Source: Candidatus Omnitrophota bacterium
GTDB taxonomy: Bacteria; Omnitrophota; Gorgyraeia; Gygaellales; Profunditerraquicolaceae
Assembly: GCA_017995695.1 (NCBI GenBank)
Contig: JAGOIJ010000093.1
Coordinates: 1-6,619 of the forward strand
DNA: 6,619 nt
Direction of reading: 5' to 3'
A program made the translations under genes and the position numbers. Shown in pieces: positions 5,942-6,619 of the stretch. The first letter of the stretch is position 1. Each line of letters starts with the position of its first letter. Below the pieces are notes generated by a model. That model made no database searches. It was not told the origin of the DNA and was given only the letters and a program-made list of their open reading frames with translations.

Positions 5942-6619
5942 TTAATCCGCTCCTTCGCCATCATGCACTACTTCTGCCGCTTCTTCACGCTTGCGCGTAA
6001 TCACGCGCTTTAAGGTCACGTACTTATCAACCAGCTGCTTATTATTCACGGCATTGAGCTGCTTAAAGAGAAATTCGAACTTTTGCTCAATCTCACCAGC
6101 AATCAAATCGCGAATCTCTTTTGACAGACCCATAATTTCTTTCTTGAACGGCCCTAATGCCTTTTTGCGCGTCTTATAGAAAAATTGCTCTTCAGTTTCG
6201 CCTTCCTTGCGCTCTGAAGCAGCGTTAACTTTAAGCCAATCGTAGATCTTGGTTCTTAACTCCACAGGAAAATGCTTGCTTTCATACATCATATTCTGGA
6301 ACTCAGTAGCTAAATGCACTTCCGCGGTCTCCGTTTCAGGGAATTTATGAAATGCCTCAGCAGGTAACGTCGAAGCACCGTGTTGCACAGCGCCTGCCAT
6401 GCCATATTCATCGCGCGCAATCTTGGAAATTACTTTCAAGGTATCAAAATCAAGCTTGACCTGCGCGACGCTTCCATCAGGCAGCACCACGCCGCCATGC
6501 GATGTCCCAGTTTGAACACTGATCTTGCTAATGCCAGTGCGTCCCTTGCGTCACCGCTGCTTGAAACCATTCATAAACGCGCGCAAATCTTCCGGGGTTG
6601 AATTCTGATGCCCTACTTC
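5942..6619 (-). CDS. Class II fructose-1,6-bisphosphate aldolase, C-terminal part, interrupted by an in-frame TGA
   Basis: Resembles the long, divergent class II aldolases that cleave fructose 1,6-bisphosphate to dihydroxyacetone phosphate and glyceraldehyde 3-phosphate in glycolysis and gluconeogenesis. The beginning lies outside the window. The first 22 codons read EVGHQNSTPEDLRAFMNG and on to a TGA at 6553-6551. In the same frame 202 more codons follow, with GISKISVQTGTSHGG, then VQHGASTLP (His at 6382-6380, the expected zinc-ligand position), then TAEVHLATEFQNMMYES near the barrel end. The last 90 or so residues are a charged, probably helical extension ending EGAD and TAA. Family-like sequence on both sides of the TGA, in one frame, points to a single base change, by mutation or by assembly error. 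If translation restarted downstream, GTG at 6490 would be the first candidate, with no good ribosome site. The aldolase assignment is fairly firm; the exact sugar substrate is not. Confidence 0.75.

Noticed and set aside
6552..6618. Second open frame across the aldolase break (reads ..YEWFQAAVTQGTHW..), suggesting a frameshift instead of a point stop
   Set aside because: The family-like sequence on both sides of the TGA is in one common frame, so no shift is needed. The alternative frame ends at a TAG soon after and matches nothing I recognise.

Overview
The window carries one strand-uniform block: every supported gene is on the minus strand, so transcription runs from position 6619 towards position 1. 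In that order the genes are the C-terminal part of a class II fructose-bisphosphate aldolase (5942-6619), ilvD (4124-5776), ilvB (2327-3994), ilvN (1857-2330), ilvC (774-1766) and the N-terminal 248 codons of leuA (1-744, running off the edge). Apart from the aldolase this is a compact branched-chain amino acid operon. IlvBN makes acetolactate (or acetohydroxybutyrate), IlvC isomerises and reduces it, IlvD dehydrates it to the 2-keto acid precursor of valine or isoleucine, and LeuA takes 2-ketoisovalerate into the leucine branch. The ilvB stop and ilvN start share an ATGA overlap, and the other ilv/leu spacers are 29 to 129 bases.

The proteins are ordinary, full-length bacterial enzymes with their catalytic residues in place. 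Three points stand out. The IlvC cofactor loop lacks the usual NADPH-phosphate-binding Arg/Ser residues and has a Glu, which suggests NADH use. The aldolase reading frame is broken by one in-frame TGA. IlvB has Lys where most relatives have Pro in the GQVP segment.

The less ordinary content is in the spacers. Three of the four non-overlapping spacers carry degenerate arrays of 7-base units held in strict register, starting in or within one base of the upstream gene's stop codon: fba-ilvD (5801-5940, 20 heptads), ilvN-ilvC (1783-1859, eleven heptads in a 5+1+5 inverted layout) and ilvC-leuA (761-774, two heptads). The fourth spacer, ilvD-ilvB, instead holds two strong hairpins (4061-4113 and 4001-4053). 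The second covers the possible GTG start of ilvB and ends 6 bases before its ATG. No spacer exceeds 300 bases, and I see no tRNA, rRNA, CRISPR array, T-box or insertion sequence.

Organism: a bacterium of moderate GC content. The oxygen-labile [4Fe-4S]-type IlvD, the divergent KARI loop, the long divergent class II aldolase and the AT-rich heptad spacers fit an uncultured, probably anaerobic lineage. My recollection of similar intergenic repeats in candidate phyla such as Omnitrophota is only a weak pointer. The window cannot settle the taxonomy.
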